Shown here: in pieces, positions 14,047 to 23,702 of the stretch
Layout: every line of letters starts with the position of its first letter
Position numbering within the stretch: position 1 is the first letter of the stretch
Assembly (NCBI GenBank): GCA_016705125.1
Contig: JADIYW010000015.1
Location: forward strand, 1 to 56,410
Direction: 5' to 3'
DNA: 56,410 nt
Source of the DNA: Bacteroidota bacterium
GTDB taxonomy: Bacteria; Bacteroidota; Bacteroidia; Chitinophagales; JADIYW01
Made by a program: the position numbers and the translations under genes
Notes under the pieces: generated by a model
Seen by the model: the letters and a program-made list of their open reading frames with translations, nothing else
Told to the model about the DNA's origin: nothing
The model's database searches: none

Positions 14047-16470
14047 ATGCATAAGAATATTTTTGTATTTGTTCTATCATTAGTACCTTTTTTAAATTCT
14101 TTTTGTGGTGGTTTACAAGGCATTGTTTTAGATGAAAATAATACACCAATTGAATTTGCAAATGTCATTTTGCACAAATATAAAGATCCGGATTATATAA
14201 ATGGATCTCTAACTGGGACGGATGGCAGTTTTAAAATCGAAGATATTGCAGAAGGAGATTATTTTTTGGAAATTTTATATTTAGGCTATAAAACGGATAC
14301 CTTAAACGATATAACTATTGAGAAAAATCAAGCCAAAGAATTGGGAAGCATTCAATTAAAAAAATCATCGAATGTTATTGATGGTGTTGAGGTGGTTGCA
14401 AATAGACCAATAATTGAAAGAAAAGCAGATAGAATTGTTTATAATGTTGAAAATAGTGTGAAATCAACCGGAGAGAATGTAATGGATTTGTTGCGGTCTG
14501 TGCCTGGGGTTACCGTTTCGGGAACAGATCAAATTAGGATAAATGGCAAGACTGAAATTCAGGTGATGATTAATGGCAAAATTGAACAGATGACCGGCGA
14601 TCAGTTGGCAAACCTTTTAAAATCTATCCAAAGTAATAATGTAAAAAAGATTGAGGTAGTAAGCAATCCATCAGCAAAATATGACGCAAGTGCCAAAGGT
14701 GGGATTTTAGATATTCAACTAAAAACAAATTTGAAAACAGGTGTCAATGGTTCTGTTTACGGAAATTACCGACAAGGCCGATATGCAAATGGAGAAGTTG
14801 GGTTTAATGTAAACTTGAATTATAAAAAGCTAACTATGAGCGCGAATTATGGTTTTGGTGATAATGTAAATTTTAATAAAACAACCTTCGTCAGAAATTT
14901 TTTAATTGATGGTGTCACGCAACAGTTTGACGAAACTGGTTTTGACAAATTTCCTTTTATTTATCATTATGCCAATTTAAATATGCAATACGCCATAAAT
15001 GAAAAACACAGAATTGGGTTTGGTGGCGAATTCTTTAATTTTTACAATCCACATAAATCGGACGCGAACCTTAATATTCTAAATGATTTAAGCTCAAATA
15101 TTATAGATGAGATTCAAAAAACAAAAAATATTACATCAGGAAGAAACAATAACCCATCCCTTAATTTAAATTATAAAGGAACATTAGACACAACCGGAAG
15201 TACTTTGGAATTTGGTTATGATTATACCAATTTTCATTTATTAACCAACAGTCATTTAACCACTACTTTTTTTGATGGTAATAATATTGAAAAGGAAAAT
15301 CTTCTAGATTTCAAACAATCGAATCCATTTATTGTAAACTTACATACTTCTAAATTGGATTATACCAAACCATTAAAAAATAAAAATTCGATAGAAACAG
15401 GTGCAAAATTTACTTGGACAAAAACAACAAATGATATAGAATTTGATAATTTAATCGATGGTATTTATGTGCTGGACAGTACCAGATCTAATGCATTTCA
15501 ATATATTGAAAATATAAATGCTGCATATTTGATTTGGAATAAGCAATGGGAAAAAGGGTGGAGTACAAATGTTGGTCTTCGGTCGGAACAAACCAATACA
15601 AATCAATTATCTATTACACTCGACAGTTTGACCAAAAGATCATATATTGATTTCTTTCCAAGTGCTTTTATTCAGAAAACAATCAAAGAAAAGCATAGTT
15701 TAAACTTAAATTATAGTCGCAAAATACATCGACCAAATTTCGAAGACCTAAACCCATTTCAATTTTATAGAAGTCAATATTCTATATGGACAGGAAATGC
15801 CAATTTGATACCTGAATATATAAATGTAACCGAATTTTCCTATTCTTTCGATAATACTTATACGTTTAATTTAGGGCACGAAAACATAAAAAACAGCTAT
15901 ACGCACCTAGCTTTTCAAGATGATACGACTAAAATAACCACTTATAAGGCGTCAAATTTTAAGGTTAGAAACAACCTAAATTTGGGCGTAAATATAAATA
16001 AAGAATTGTATAAATGGTGGATTTTGTCATTTTCGGCTCAATATACTTTTTTCAAATACGATGCAATTGTGAATAATCAAGAATTTAATTTAAGTTCGAA
16101 TAAGGTTAACGTTTCAGTGGATAATACCTTTATTTTGCCTAAACAATTTAAAATTAATGTTTTTGCTTTTTATGATTCACCGTATTTAGATGCCACCGAT
16201 GTGATGAAAAGCAATGGTATGGTGAATATTTCGATTTCAAAATCATTTTTCGACAAAAAACTATTGATTCGTTTGATGGGAAATGACATTTTTAATACCC
16301 TAAATATGTCCTATACAACAAACTTTGCGAATGTGGATTCAGAAACAACTACTAAATTTAATTCACGACAAGTAGGACTTTCAATAGTTTACAACTTCCA
16401 AAAAGGTAAGCAATTCGAAAATTCAAATATCAATAAAAGTAACCAAGAAGAAAAAGATAGGATTAATTAG
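14047..16470 (+). CDS. TonB-dependent-receptor-like outer-membrane beta-barrel protein
   Basis: After a signal peptide (to about residue 20) a carboxypeptidase-regulatory-like beta domain follows (LQGIVLDENNTPIEFANVIL to LGYKTDTL, about 23-105). A plug domain comes next (VMDLLRSVPGVTVSGTDQIR, about 145-215), then a long barrel with many alternating aromatic strands. This is the outer-membrane beta-barrel family close to TonB receptors that is common in Bacteroidota. It probably imports or displays a ligand at the cell surface. Length 807 is normal. There is no SusD partner beside it, so it is not a standard polysaccharide locus. Ligand unknown. Confidence 0.85.
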   Translation: MHKNIFVFVLSLVPFLNSFCGGLQGIVLDENNTPIEFANVILHKYKDPDYINGSLTGTDGSFKIEDIAEGDYFLEILYLGYKTDTLNDITIEKNQAKELGSIQLKKSSNVIDGVEVVANRPIIERKADRIVYNVENSVKSTGENVMDLLRSVPGVTVSGTDQIRINGKTEIQVMINGKIEQMTGDQLANLLKSIQSNNVKKIEVVSNPSAKYDASAKGGILDIQLKTNLKTGVNGSVYGNYRQGRYANGEVGFNVNLNYKKLTMSANYGFGDNVNFNKTTFVRNFLIDGVTQQFDETGFDKFPFIYHYANLNMQYAINEKHRIGFGGEFFNFYNPHKSDANLNILNDLSSNIIDEIQKTKNITSGRNNNPSLNLNYKGTLDTTGSTLEFGYDYTNFHLLTNSHLTTTFFDGNNIEKENLLDFKQSNPFIVNLHTSKLDYTKPLKNKNSIETGAKFTWTKTTNDIEFDNLIDGIYVLDSTRSNAFQYIENINAAYLIWNKQWEKGWSTNVGLRSEQTNTNQLSITLDSLTKRSYIDFFPSAFIQKTIKEKHSLNLNYSRKIHRPNFEDLNPFQFYRSQYSIWTGNANLIPEYINVTEFSYSFDNTYTFNLGHENIKNSYTHLAFQDDTTKITTYKASNFKVRNNLNLGVNINKELYKWWILSFSAQYTFFKYDAIVNNQEFNLSSNKVNVSVDNTFILPKQFKINVFAFYDSPYLDATDVMKSNGMVNISISKSFFDKKLLIRLMGNDIFNTLNMSYTTNFANVDSETTTKFNSRQVGLSIVYNFQKGKQFENSNINKSNQEEKDRIN

Positions 16471-16543
16471 GAGTGTTTAGGAGGTTTTGTTATTTACCAA
16501 TGTACTTATTTTCATTAAATCTACCTTGTTCAATTTTACCATT

Positions 16544-17213
16544 TTATGGGTAAATTTCCCATAACCGGTGCTTTTTCATTTTCCATTCACCTTCGTATTT
16601 ATCTCCATTGTCCCAAATTATAGTTGCATTTCCATCAACCAAATTATTTTTCCATTCACCAATAATACTCATACCACTTGGAAATTTGAATGTTCCAAAA
16701 CCATTTTGTTTGTTATCTTTCCACTCTCCTTCGTAAAAATTTCCATTTTTCCATGTGAATTTTCCTTGTCCATTACATTTAAAATCTATAAAATAACCAA
16801 TAAATTTTTCCCCTGTATGCCAAATAAAAACTCCTTCTCCAATTTGTTTGCTATCTATAAACTTTCCTGTGAAAATATCTCCATTTGTAAAATACTTTGT
16901 GCAAGTTCCATTAATCTCACAACATTTAAAATTTCCTTCGTATCGAACTCCATCTGGGTAAGTATATTTCCCTTTCCCATTTCCGACAAGAGTTTAGAAA
17001 TTCACCTTCATATTTTTCTCCATTAAAATATGTTATAATTCCTTTTCCATTATATTTCCCATCCTTCCATTCACCAATGTATATATCACCATTTTCGAAC
17101 GCCATTTTTCCATTTCCATTTTGTTTTCCATTTTTCCACTCTCCAATGTATTTATCTCCATTAGAAAATTCTTTCTCTACATGTGATTTGCAAGAAAATA
17201 AAAACAATAACAT
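16544..17213 (-). pseudogene. MORN-repeat lipoprotein, frameshifted
   Basis: Starting at 17213, a lipobox (FLFSC) precedes several MORN repeats (GDKYIGEWKNGKQNGNG, GDIYIGEWKDGKYNGKG). At about 16985-17000 the frame is lost: it reads SCRKWEREIYL, whereas the next frame gives GKGKYTYPDGVRYEG and continues with five or more MORN repeats to a stop at 16544. One inserted or deleted base would restore a protein of about 220 residues. MORN proteins often act at membranes, but no partner is visible here. The opposite strand shows an apparent 152-residue frame that I take as a shadow. Confidence 0.75.
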
Positions 17214-17286
17214 GAAAAATAAACTTCCTTTTATTTGTGGTTTTTTAGTTTTGCCACTAGCATTTAAGTTTTTATTGTTCCATCCT

Positions 17287-18285
17287 CTAATAAAACAATT
17301 TAAAAACCATTTCTTTCATCAATTCAAAATCATCTACAGCACCTGAATTCAGTCCTTTTAGTTTTCCATCATATTCATACAGTAATGAAATGGCAATTTC
17401 GGTTTTTTTAAGTGGGAAATTGCGCATCGCTACTTTGTATTCGTTAAAGAAAAACGAGGGAACACCAATTTTTTTGGCCAAATCAAAATCGCTAAGCCCA
17501 AGATTATTATGTAAAATATATAATTTTGAAAATAAGGTATAGATCAATCCCATCATAACAACTGGTGGGCCTGCCTTGGGATTTTTTTGAAAATAAAGCA
17601 AAATGTTTAGTGCTTTTGTAAGGTCTTTGTAAGAAATAGCTTTGGTAAATTCAAACATATTAAAATCCTTACTTATGCCTATGTATTTCTCAATCAAATC
17701 TGCCGTGATTGTGTCTCCTTTATTTATATTTAGCGACAGTTTTTCAATCTCATTTTCAATTTTAGAAAGGTCGTTTCCTAAATGATCAACTAGTAATTTC
17801 GAATTTTCAGGTTTTATTTTAAATCCATGACCATCAATAAGTGCTTCAACCCAATGAATTAGTTTTTCATCCTTTAATTTTTCCGTTTCTAGGAAAACAC
17901 TATTTTTTTCTATAAGCTTTCCAAATGCGGTTCTTTTGTCAATTTTCTTATAATTATGACAAATGACTAATATTGTACTGGCTTGTGGTTTCTTTAAATA
18001 AGATTCAAATGCATCCCATTTTTTTATGTCTTGTGCTTCTTTTACAATAATCAGTTTTTTTTCTGAAAAAACAGGATATTGCTGCGCATCGCCAATAATT
18101 ATGTTTGGGTCGCTATCTTTTCCATAAAAAACATTGAAATTGAAGTCCTTTTGAGCAGGCTCTAATGCGTGCTGTTCAATATAATCTGCTATCTTATGGA
18201 TATAATAAACTTCTTCGCCACTCAAAAAATAAATGGGCGCAAATTTACCTGCTTTTAGTTCTTTTAAAATGCTATCGAATGTCAT
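17287..18285 (-). CDS. holA: DNA polymerase III subunit delta
   Basis: The start MTFDSILKELKAGKFAPIYF with LSGEEVYYIHKIADYIEQ is typical of HolA, the subunit that opens the sliding clamp in the clamp loader. FPLKKTEIAISLLYEYD and LKGLNSG in the C-terminal collar domain also fit. The length of 332 is normal. The divergent neighbour is an HsdR-N-like nuclease-domain protein starting 8 bases away, a pairing often seen in Bacteroidota. The gene is intact. Confidence 0.92.
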   Translation of the reverse strand: MTFDSILKELKAGKFAPIYFLSGEEVYYIHKIADYIEQHALEPAQKDFNFNVFYGKDSDPNIIIGDAQQYPVFSEKKLIIVKEAQDIKKWDAFESYLKKPQASTILVICHNYKKIDKRTAFGKLIEKNSVFLETEKLKDEKLIHWVEALIDGHGFKIKPENSKLLVDHLGNDLSKIENEIEKLSLNINKGDTITADLIEKYIGISKDFNMFEFTKAISYKDLTKALNILLYFQKNPKAGPPVVMMGLIYTLFSKLYILHNNLGLSDFDLAKKIGVPSFFFNEYKVAMRNFPLKKTEIAISLLYEYDGKLKGLNSGAVDDFELMKEMVFKLFY

Positions 18286-18293
18286 ATATTTGA

Positions 18294-18728
18294 GTGGTGC
18301 AAAATATCAATTTTAAAATAAAGAAAGAAGGAGAAAAGACATATATTTTTTGTTTAGTAAGAAAAAAGTACATTTTGCTTACTCCAGAAGAAAAAGTGAG
18401 GCAATTGATGCTTAATTATTTGACTGCTGAATTAAAAATCCCTTTATCAAAAATGGCTGTCGAAAAAAGTATCACTGTGAATGGTTTAATTAAGCGGTGG
18501 GATATTTTGGTGTATAATAAAAATTTTGAACCAGAATTATTAGTCGAATGCAAACGGCCTAATTTACCCATACATCAAAGTATGTTTGACCAAGTTGCTA
18601 TTTATAATTTAGCAGTAAAAGCACCTTATTTGTGTATTACAAATGGCGATAATACGGTGTTTGCAAAAATTTATTTTGAAACTGGAAAATTTGAATTTAT
18701 TAATGATTTAACCCAAATAATTATTTAA
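18294..18728 (+). CDS. Small protein with type I restriction HsdR N-terminal-like nuclease domain
   Basis: The 144-residue protein fits the stand-alone HSDR_N family: TPEEKVRQLMLNYL near residue 30, then RWDILVY (metal-binding Asp) and LLVECKRP (Glu-x-Lys) as the PD-(D/E)xK core. Such proteins are conserved beside holA in many Bacteroidota, but their role is unknown; a housekeeping DNA-processing role is more likely than restriction because no methylase lies nearby. It overlaps the end of the convergent lipoprotein gene by 4 bases. Confidence 0.8.
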   Translation: MVQNINFKIKKEGEKTYIFCLVRKKYILLTPEEKVRQLMLNYLTAELKIPLSKMAVEKSITVNGLIKRWDILVYNKNFEPELLVECKRPNLPIHQSMFDQVAIYNLAVKAPYLCITNGDNTVFAKIYFETGKFEFINDLTQIII

Positions 18729-19198
18729 AAAGGCACCAATGAAAGCGTAGCATCTTGGTCTCTAAAGATTTTGTATTTTAAATTTTGCTCATCTAAACTG
18801 ATAATTTTCAAACTATCAATCATATTTTGACCTTCTGCTATTTCTGTATTTAAAATTAAAATGGTTTTTTCTTTGTTCATAGACCATTTTCCTTTACTTA
18901 TGGCGCCCAAGTTATTGCTTTCGAAATTTCCATCTGCTTTTAAATCCAAAGTGGATTTTTTAAAAATCTCTCCTCCCATAAGGCTTTCATGTTCTTTTAG
19001 TTTTCTTTCCATTTCAGGCTTTAAGCTATCAGGTGCATTTGCCAACATTTTTTTTGCCTCAGCCACTTGTTCATCATTAGCTTTACTCTCTAATTTTTCG
19101 TATCTCCATTTTTTAACTAATAACTTTTCGTTTTTGTTGCAGGCTATTAATAATGAGCAAATTATTATTGAAAGAAAAAATGATTGTACGATTTTCAT
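18725..19198 (-). CDS. Hypothetical lipocalin-like lipoprotein
   Basis: The start at 19198 (MKIVQSFFLS) gives a clean lipoprotein signal with lipobox LLIAC; an in-frame ATG 27 bases upstream would add nine charged residues before it. The mature part starts KNEKLLVKKWRYEK and contains GNFESNNLGAISKGKWSMN and LDEQNLKYKI. This is the strand order of small lipocalin-like proteins common in Bacteroidota. It has a helical insert near EQVAEAKKML. Function unknown. Confidence 0.7.
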   Translation of the reverse strand: MKIVQSFFLSIIICSLLIACNKNEKLLVKKWRYEKLESKANDEQVAEAKKMLANAPDSLKPEMERKLKEHESLMGGEIFKKSTLDLKADGNFESNNLGAISKGKWSMNKEKTILILNTEIAEGQNMIDSLKIISLDEQNLKYKIFRDQDATLSLVPF

Positions 19199-19301
19199 AA
19201 TTTTATTTTTTTGCAAAAGTACCAAATTTAATCTCTTTTTTGGTAAGAATTGAATTCAAAAGTACTTTTTTAAAATAAAAAGGTGATAAATTGACCAAAT
19301 T

Positions 19302-20468
19302 TTATCTATTCGTAGCCACAAAATAAAGTATAGCTATAAAAAGAATGGTCAATCCAATTGCAAGGGCAATTTTTAATGGGGAATTAGGTTTTTTACCATA
19401 TATTTTACCTGTTTGTCCATTAATTAAAAATAGGAAAGATTTATCGTTAAAAAAATAGGTACAAATCCAAATCGGTAAAATAATGTGCTTAAATGTTTGC
19501 TTTGATTTATTCGTAAAAACATGCACATCTTTTTGAATATCTCCACCAATTAATGATAAGCAGACATTATTTATTTGATTATCCATGGCCTTTTCTGCCA
19601 ATTTATAACCTTCTTTAACATCAGTACTATAAACCTCTGCTTCCCATCCTAATAACAATTGAGGGTCAAAATTTACAACCTCTTTTAAATTAAATGGATA
19701 GATAGATTGGGTTTCTTCCTGTTTTAAGCCTTTTGAGGCATTTACTAAAACATCATCAAAATAAATTTCTTTCTCGCCTGACTTATACTCCCACTCCGTC
19801 TTTTTTACTTGTACAGGAGTCATCTTTCCATTCACAATTTGCTGTTGGGTTGTCGATTTATTATATCCAGCATAACCTTGATATTGGGTTATGGTGTGTG
19901 CATCATATGTCCAAAATGGCAAATAAATTCCCTTTAATTCACCTAGAACGGCTTTGGTATTTAATGAAGAAGGAGTGAAAATTCCTTTTTTTATCCATTT
20001 CGAAAATTGATCTTTTGCTTTTGATTTGGGAATTTTAAACGGCAAAATGCCCGTTGGTTGGAAATAATTGTGTTCAAATGCTTCCTCGTTTACGTTTTTA
20101 GAACCACAAAAACTGCATTTTACTAATACCTCCGTTTTTCCAATTATGGTTTTGGAGCCACAGCTTCCACAATTATATACATGTTTTTCATCCTTTTCGG
20201 GAACTGATTGAACCGCCAAATTTATAAAAGAATCGAGCGATTGTTCGGCTACTTTATCATTTGCTTTGTCAAAATCTTCAGAATAACCACAATAGTCACA
20301 CGCTAGTTTCACTTTTTCGGCCGAAAAACGCATTTTCCCTGAGCAAGTTGGACATTTTCTTTCCAATACTTTTTCTAAAATCTTTGAAGATGGAATAAAT
20401 GTATTATTCGATTTTAAATATTCCAAATCTGAGGTATTTGTATTCCCAGTTTTTTCTAATTCATCCAT
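19302..20468 (-). CDS. Zinc-ribbon membrane protein, partner of SPFH protein
   Basis: Two zinc ribbons occur in the first 130 residues: CPTC...CDYC and CGSC...CSFC, the first resembling a TFIIB-type finger. A beta-rich body follows (LKGIYLPFWTYDAHTITQYQGY). The C-terminus has one transmembrane segment (IALAIGLTILFIAILYFVA). The preceding SPFH gene stops 9 bases upstream, so they form an operon. Such pairs are common in bacteria; a membrane-quality or stress role is inferred from the SPFH partner and is not shown by the sequence. Confidence 0.7.
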   Translation of the reverse strand: MDELEKTGNTNTSDLEYLKSNNTFIPSSKILEKVLERKCPTCSGKMRFSAEKVKLACDYCGYSEDFDKANDKVAEQSLDSFINLAVQSVPEKDEKHVYNCGSCGSKTIIGKTEVLVKCSFCGSKNVNEEAFEHNYFQPTGILPFKIPKSKAKDQFSKWIKKGIFTPSSLNTKAVLGELKGIYLPFWTYDAHTITQYQGYAGYNKSTTQQQIVNGKMTPVQVKKTEWEYKSGEKEIYFDDVLVNASKGLKQEETQSIYPFNLKEVVNFDPQLLLGWEAEVYSTDVKEGYKLAEKAMDNQINNVCLSLIGGDIQKDVHVFTNKSKQTFKHIILPIWICTYFFNDKSFLFLINGQTGKIYGKKPNSPLKIALAIGLTILFIAILYFVATNR

Positions 20469-20477
20469 AGGTTAAAC

Positions 20478-21473
20478 TTATAATTTTGCCAATAATTCTG
20501 TTTTTTTGGCATTAAACTCTTCCTCTGTAAGAATTCCTGCTGTTTTTAATTCTCCTAACTCTTTGAGCATCTTCATAATATCATCCTTCGTGCCAGTTTG
20601 TAAGTTTTGGTTGTTTTGTTGGTTCATATTTTGAGACATCAAATTGCCCATAGCAAATCCTGCTCCTATTCCAACACCAGCTCCTGCTCCACCGCCCTCA
20701 TTTTCTGCAGCCTTTTCTATAGAAGTGGCGGTTTGAAATTGGGTAAATTTACCCATATCGCCCACCATGTTCATTGTGGTCATTTTGTCGTAAAATGCCT
20801 CTACCTCAGGTGGCAAAGTTGTGCTAGTTATCTGAAATTTGGTTATTTCTATTCCAAATGGATTAAAATCAGTTTGTAAAAATGGTTTTATTACGTCGCC
20901 AATTTCTGTGTATTTTGATACCAAATCCATTACGGCAACATTGGCTTCTGCCAGTGATTCAGCAAATTTGGGTGAAACAATATCCCTTAATCTATCTTCT
21001 ACTTCTACTATATTTAGCTCATTTTGTGTCCCAGCAAATTCAGTAAAAAATAAACTTGCGTCTTTAATTTTTACAAAATAAATACCAAATGCTTTTATTC
21101 TAACCTGTTTAAATTCAGGATCGCGAACCATTACGGGGTTTGGTGTGCCCCACTTTAGATTTGTAAATTGTTTTGTTGAAACAAAATATATATCTACTTT
21201 AAATGGAGATTTAAATCCAAATTTCCAACCTTTAAGTGTAGTCATTATTGGCATGTTTTCTGTTGTTAATTCATGCCTGCCAGGACCATAAATATCGGCA
21301 ATTTTACCTTCATTTACAAAAAGTGCAATTTGCGATTCTCTTACCGTTAATTGTGCACCCATTTTAATATTATTTCCATTGTCGGGAAATTTATGTACAA
21401 CAATGTCTTGGCTAGTTTCGACCCAATCAATTACTTCAATGAATTCATTAGAAACAAAATCAAATAATCCCAT
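20478..21473 (-). CDS. SPFH-domain protein with C-terminal SHOCT motif
   Basis: Residues 20-230 form an SPFH (stomatin/flotillin-like) domain of the virion-core/YdjI type: SQIALFVNEGKIADIYGPGRHEL and VRDPEFKQVRIKAFGIYFVKI. A Gly-rich linker (GGGAGAGVGIGAGFAMG) leads to a SHOCT helix pair (LKELGELKTAGILTEEEFNAKK), which usually mediates oligomer contacts. It lacks an obvious N-terminal membrane anchor. It is the first gene of an operon with the zinc-ribbon membrane protein. It may form membrane-associated scaffolds. Confidence 0.8.
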   Translation of the reverse strand: MGLFDFVSNEFIEVIDWVETSQDIVVHKFPDNGNNIKMGAQLTVRESQIALFVNEGKIADIYGPGRHELTTENMPIMTTLKGWKFGFKSPFKVDIYFVSTKQFTNLKWGTPNPVMVRDPEFKQVRIKAFGIYFVKIKDASLFFTEFAGTQNELNIVEVEDRLRDIVSPKFAESLAEANVAVMDLVSKYTEIGDVIKPFLQTDFNPFGIEITKFQITSTTLPPEVEAFYDKMTTMNMVGDMGKFTQFQTATSIEKAAENEGGGAGAGVGIGAGFAMGNLMSQNMNQQNNQNLQTGTKDDIMKMLKELGELKTAGILTEEEFNAKKTELLAKL

Positions 21474-21834
21474 TCTTTACTTTTTTAATTTTAGTGATAA
21501 TCCTTTAAATGATAAAAATAAATAATTAGTTCCATAACTATTGTCAAAAATAAAAATGGGTATAAATAAAAATCAAAATTATGATATATTTTAGTTTATT
21601 TAAAAAATAATAAATTATTGATTCTCAATTAAATATACACTTTTTTAAATAAAATACTTTAATTAAAATTTTATATTTTAAAAAAGACTAAATGGTAAAT
21701 TATTTAAATTCAATATATTATAACAATACAAGAGTCTTATTCTGATTTATAATGAGAATTTTTATTTAAACTTAAAAATCATATAAAATTATATAAATAA
21801 CTTATAATGATAAATTTATATTAAAATAATTAAA
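21474..21834. other. Gene-free AT-rich stretch
   Basis: This interval between the SPFH gene start and the nitroreductase stop is extremely AT-rich with many TTTATT/AATAAA words. I see no open frame, hairpin with U-tract or RNA signature. It probably holds only the SPFH promoter. Confidence 0.5.
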
Positions 21835-22563
21835 CTAAATTACATGAATTATTTTATTATTTGGAATTCTTACCCTTCTTCCATAAAGTCCTTCGGGTTT
21901 GGCCAAACCAACACTTACTATCATTCCAATTTCAGCTGCATTTGGAAGTTTCAAAAAAGATTTCACCCGTTTTGAATCAAATCCTTCCATAGGGCAAGTA
22001 TCATATCCTTCGGCTGTCATGCTCAACATGAATGTTTGTGCCGCTAGTGCCAAACTTTTATGTACCACTACCCTCATATCATTGGCATCTACTTCCCTAG
22101 CAATTGGTTGAAAAACGCCCACACCAAACGATGCAATTTTTTTGATTTTCCCACTTATATCAAATATATCGTTTCCATATAAAATGGGGATTAATTTGGA
22201 ATAATAATCAGTAACCAATTTTTGTCTTTTTCCAATTTTTTCAGGAAAATCCTTTTTGGCTTCCCCTAAAACAAATTTTGCATTTTCTTTCCACTTATCT
22301 TTTCGGGTTACGAAAACAATTAACTCATTTGCTGTAGATGCTGCTTTCTGCCCCAAACAATATTTTGCCAATTCATCTTTTTTACTTTTAGTTTTTACCC
22401 TATAAAACTCCCACAACTGCAAATTAGAGCTATTTGGTGCAAGCGTTGCTCTTTCCAAACTTCTTGTAACGCTTGTTTCATCAAAAAATGCATTTTCATC
22501 ATATATTCTAATCGACCTTCTTCTTTCTACTATTTGGTCAAATATTGCTGCTTGATTATTCAT
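21835..22563 (-). CDS. Nitroreductase family protein
   Basis: RRSIRIYDE at the N-terminus and TLAPNSSNLQLWEFY are FMN-contact segments of the nitroreductase fold; MLSMTAEGYDTCPMEGFD and IGMIVSVGLAKPEG complete the C-terminal core. The length of 242 is usual. It would use NAD(P)H and FMN to reduce nitro compounds, quinones or enones; the natural substrate is not evident. Its divergent neighbour is a membrane protein gene. Confidence 0.85.
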   Translation of the reverse strand: MNNQAAIFDQIVERRRSIRIYDENAFFDETSVTRSLERATLAPNSSNLQLWEFYRVKTKSKKDELAKYCLGQKAASTANELIVFVTRKDKWKENAKFVLGEAKKDFPEKIGKRQKLVTDYYSKLIPILYGNDIFDISGKIKKIASFGVGVFQPIAREVDANDMRVVVHKSLALAAQTFMLSMTAEGYDTCPMEGFDSKRVKSFLKLPNAAEIGMIVSVGLAKPEGLYGRRVRIPNNKIIHVI

Positions 22564-22653
22564 TATTTTTTTAGTTTAGTTATTATAATAACCAAATTTC
22601 CATTTTAAAGTTTGATTTTTATAGTTTTTTTTATCTTTAATGAAAAATTAAAA

Positions 22654-23157
22654 ATGACTATAAATGAATTAATTTCCAAGCTAGATGTATTATTAGTCCC
22701 TACCCTAATTTATTTTGGGAGTTTACCTATTGTTTCCTTGCTTTTTGGTTGGATAGCTGGTTCAAATGCAAAATTGTCGCCATGGAAATATATTTTTAGC
22801 TTTATAATATATGCTGTATCTATTCCAGCTATTTTTAGTTTTATGCTTATTTTATATGGATTGTTTTTTTATCAAACCAATCTTTTGGACGTTAATTTTT
22901 TAGCCTACTTTTTGCCTATTATTTCTTTGGTTTTTACCTTAGTGATAATAAGTAAGATTGTTTCTTTAGACGAAATTCCTGGTTTCGAAAGATTATCAGG
23001 ACTTTTAACAGTTATTATTTTGGCCTTTTTGGCTACATTCCTTTTACAAAGGGTGTTTATCCATTTTGTTTTCTTTGGTTCTTTTATGAATTTTATAGCT
23101 GTATTTGCTGCTTTGTTTTTAGTATTTAAATTGGGATTGCGCAAATTTTTAAAGTAA
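22654..23157 (+). CDS. Integral membrane protein (Yip1-like)
   Basis: I chose the ATG at 22654 (MTINELISKLDVLLVPTL); an earlier in-frame start at 22612 would add a short hydrophobic lead. About five hydrophobic segments follow, with GWIAGSNAKLSPWKYIF as a conserved-looking loop. The arrangement resembles the YIP1 family, whose bacterial role is unknown. It is followed after one base by a HEAT-like protein gene, so the two are likely co-transcribed. Confidence 0.6.
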   Translation: MTINELISKLDVLLVPTLIYFGSLPIVSLLFGWIAGSNAKLSPWKYIFSFIIYAVSIPAIFSFMLILYGLFFYQTNLLDVNFLAYFLPIISLVFTLVIISKIVSLDEIPGFERLSGLLTVIILAFLATFLLQRVFIHFVFFGSFMNFIAVFAALFLVFKLGLRKFLK

Positions 23158-23158
23158 A

Positions 23159-23683
23159 ATGAGTGTTTTGGCTTTTTTTATTGGTGAGGATTATAAAGAA
23201 AATACCTTTAAAGTATTAGAATTTATTAAAAACAAACCAGAAAAAATTAAGGAGTTAATGGATTTATTTTTCTTTGAAAATAATATAATTGTTCAAAGAT
23301 GTTCTTATTCAATTTCTATTTTAGCAAAAAGGAATCCAAGCGCCTTTTACCCTTACTTAGAGCAATTATTGGAGCATCTGGAAAATCCAAAAACATTGGG
23401 TCAACGTCGAAATGTACTGCGCATATTGAAAGAAATGCAAGTTCCAACCGAATGGGAAGGTAGACTAGTAGACAATTGTTTTAAGTTCGTTTATAATAGA
23501 AAAGAGGAAATTGCCGTTGTCTGTTTTTCTCTAGAAATACTTGGCATGTTTTGTAAAACATTTCCTGAATTGGCTATTGAATTAAATTTGGCTATTGATT
23601 CCCTTATTCCATATCGTTCTGCAGGAATAAAAAGTAGAGCAAGTCGAGAGAAAAAGCAATTGGTAAAATTCATCCCTAATTAA
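23159..23683 (+). CDS. HEAT-repeat-like cytosolic protein
   Basis: The 174 residues are almost wholly helical with repeated pairs (KVLEFIKNKPEKIKELMDLFF, FYPYLEQLLEHLENP, VVCFSLEILGMFCK), as in short HEAT/armadillo proteins of Bacteroidota. No catalytic motif is present. It starts one base after the membrane protein gene, suggesting an operon. It is probably a protein-binding adaptor; function unknown. Confidence 0.6.
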   Translation: MSVLAFFIGEDYKENTFKVLEFIKNKPEKIKELMDLFFFENNIIVQRCSYSISILAKRNPSAFYPYLEQLLEHLENPKTLGQRRNVLRILKEMQVPTEWEGRLVDNCFKFVYNRKEEIAVVCFSLEILGMFCKTFPELAIELNLAIDSLIPYRSAGIKSRASREKKQLVKFIPN

Positions 23684-23702
23684 TTATTTTTTTGAGGTTG
23701 CC

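Noticed and set aside
16568..17026. A 152-codon plus-strand frame
   Set aside because: It is the complement of the MORN repeats; its Phe/Ser/Ile-rich content follows from that strand.
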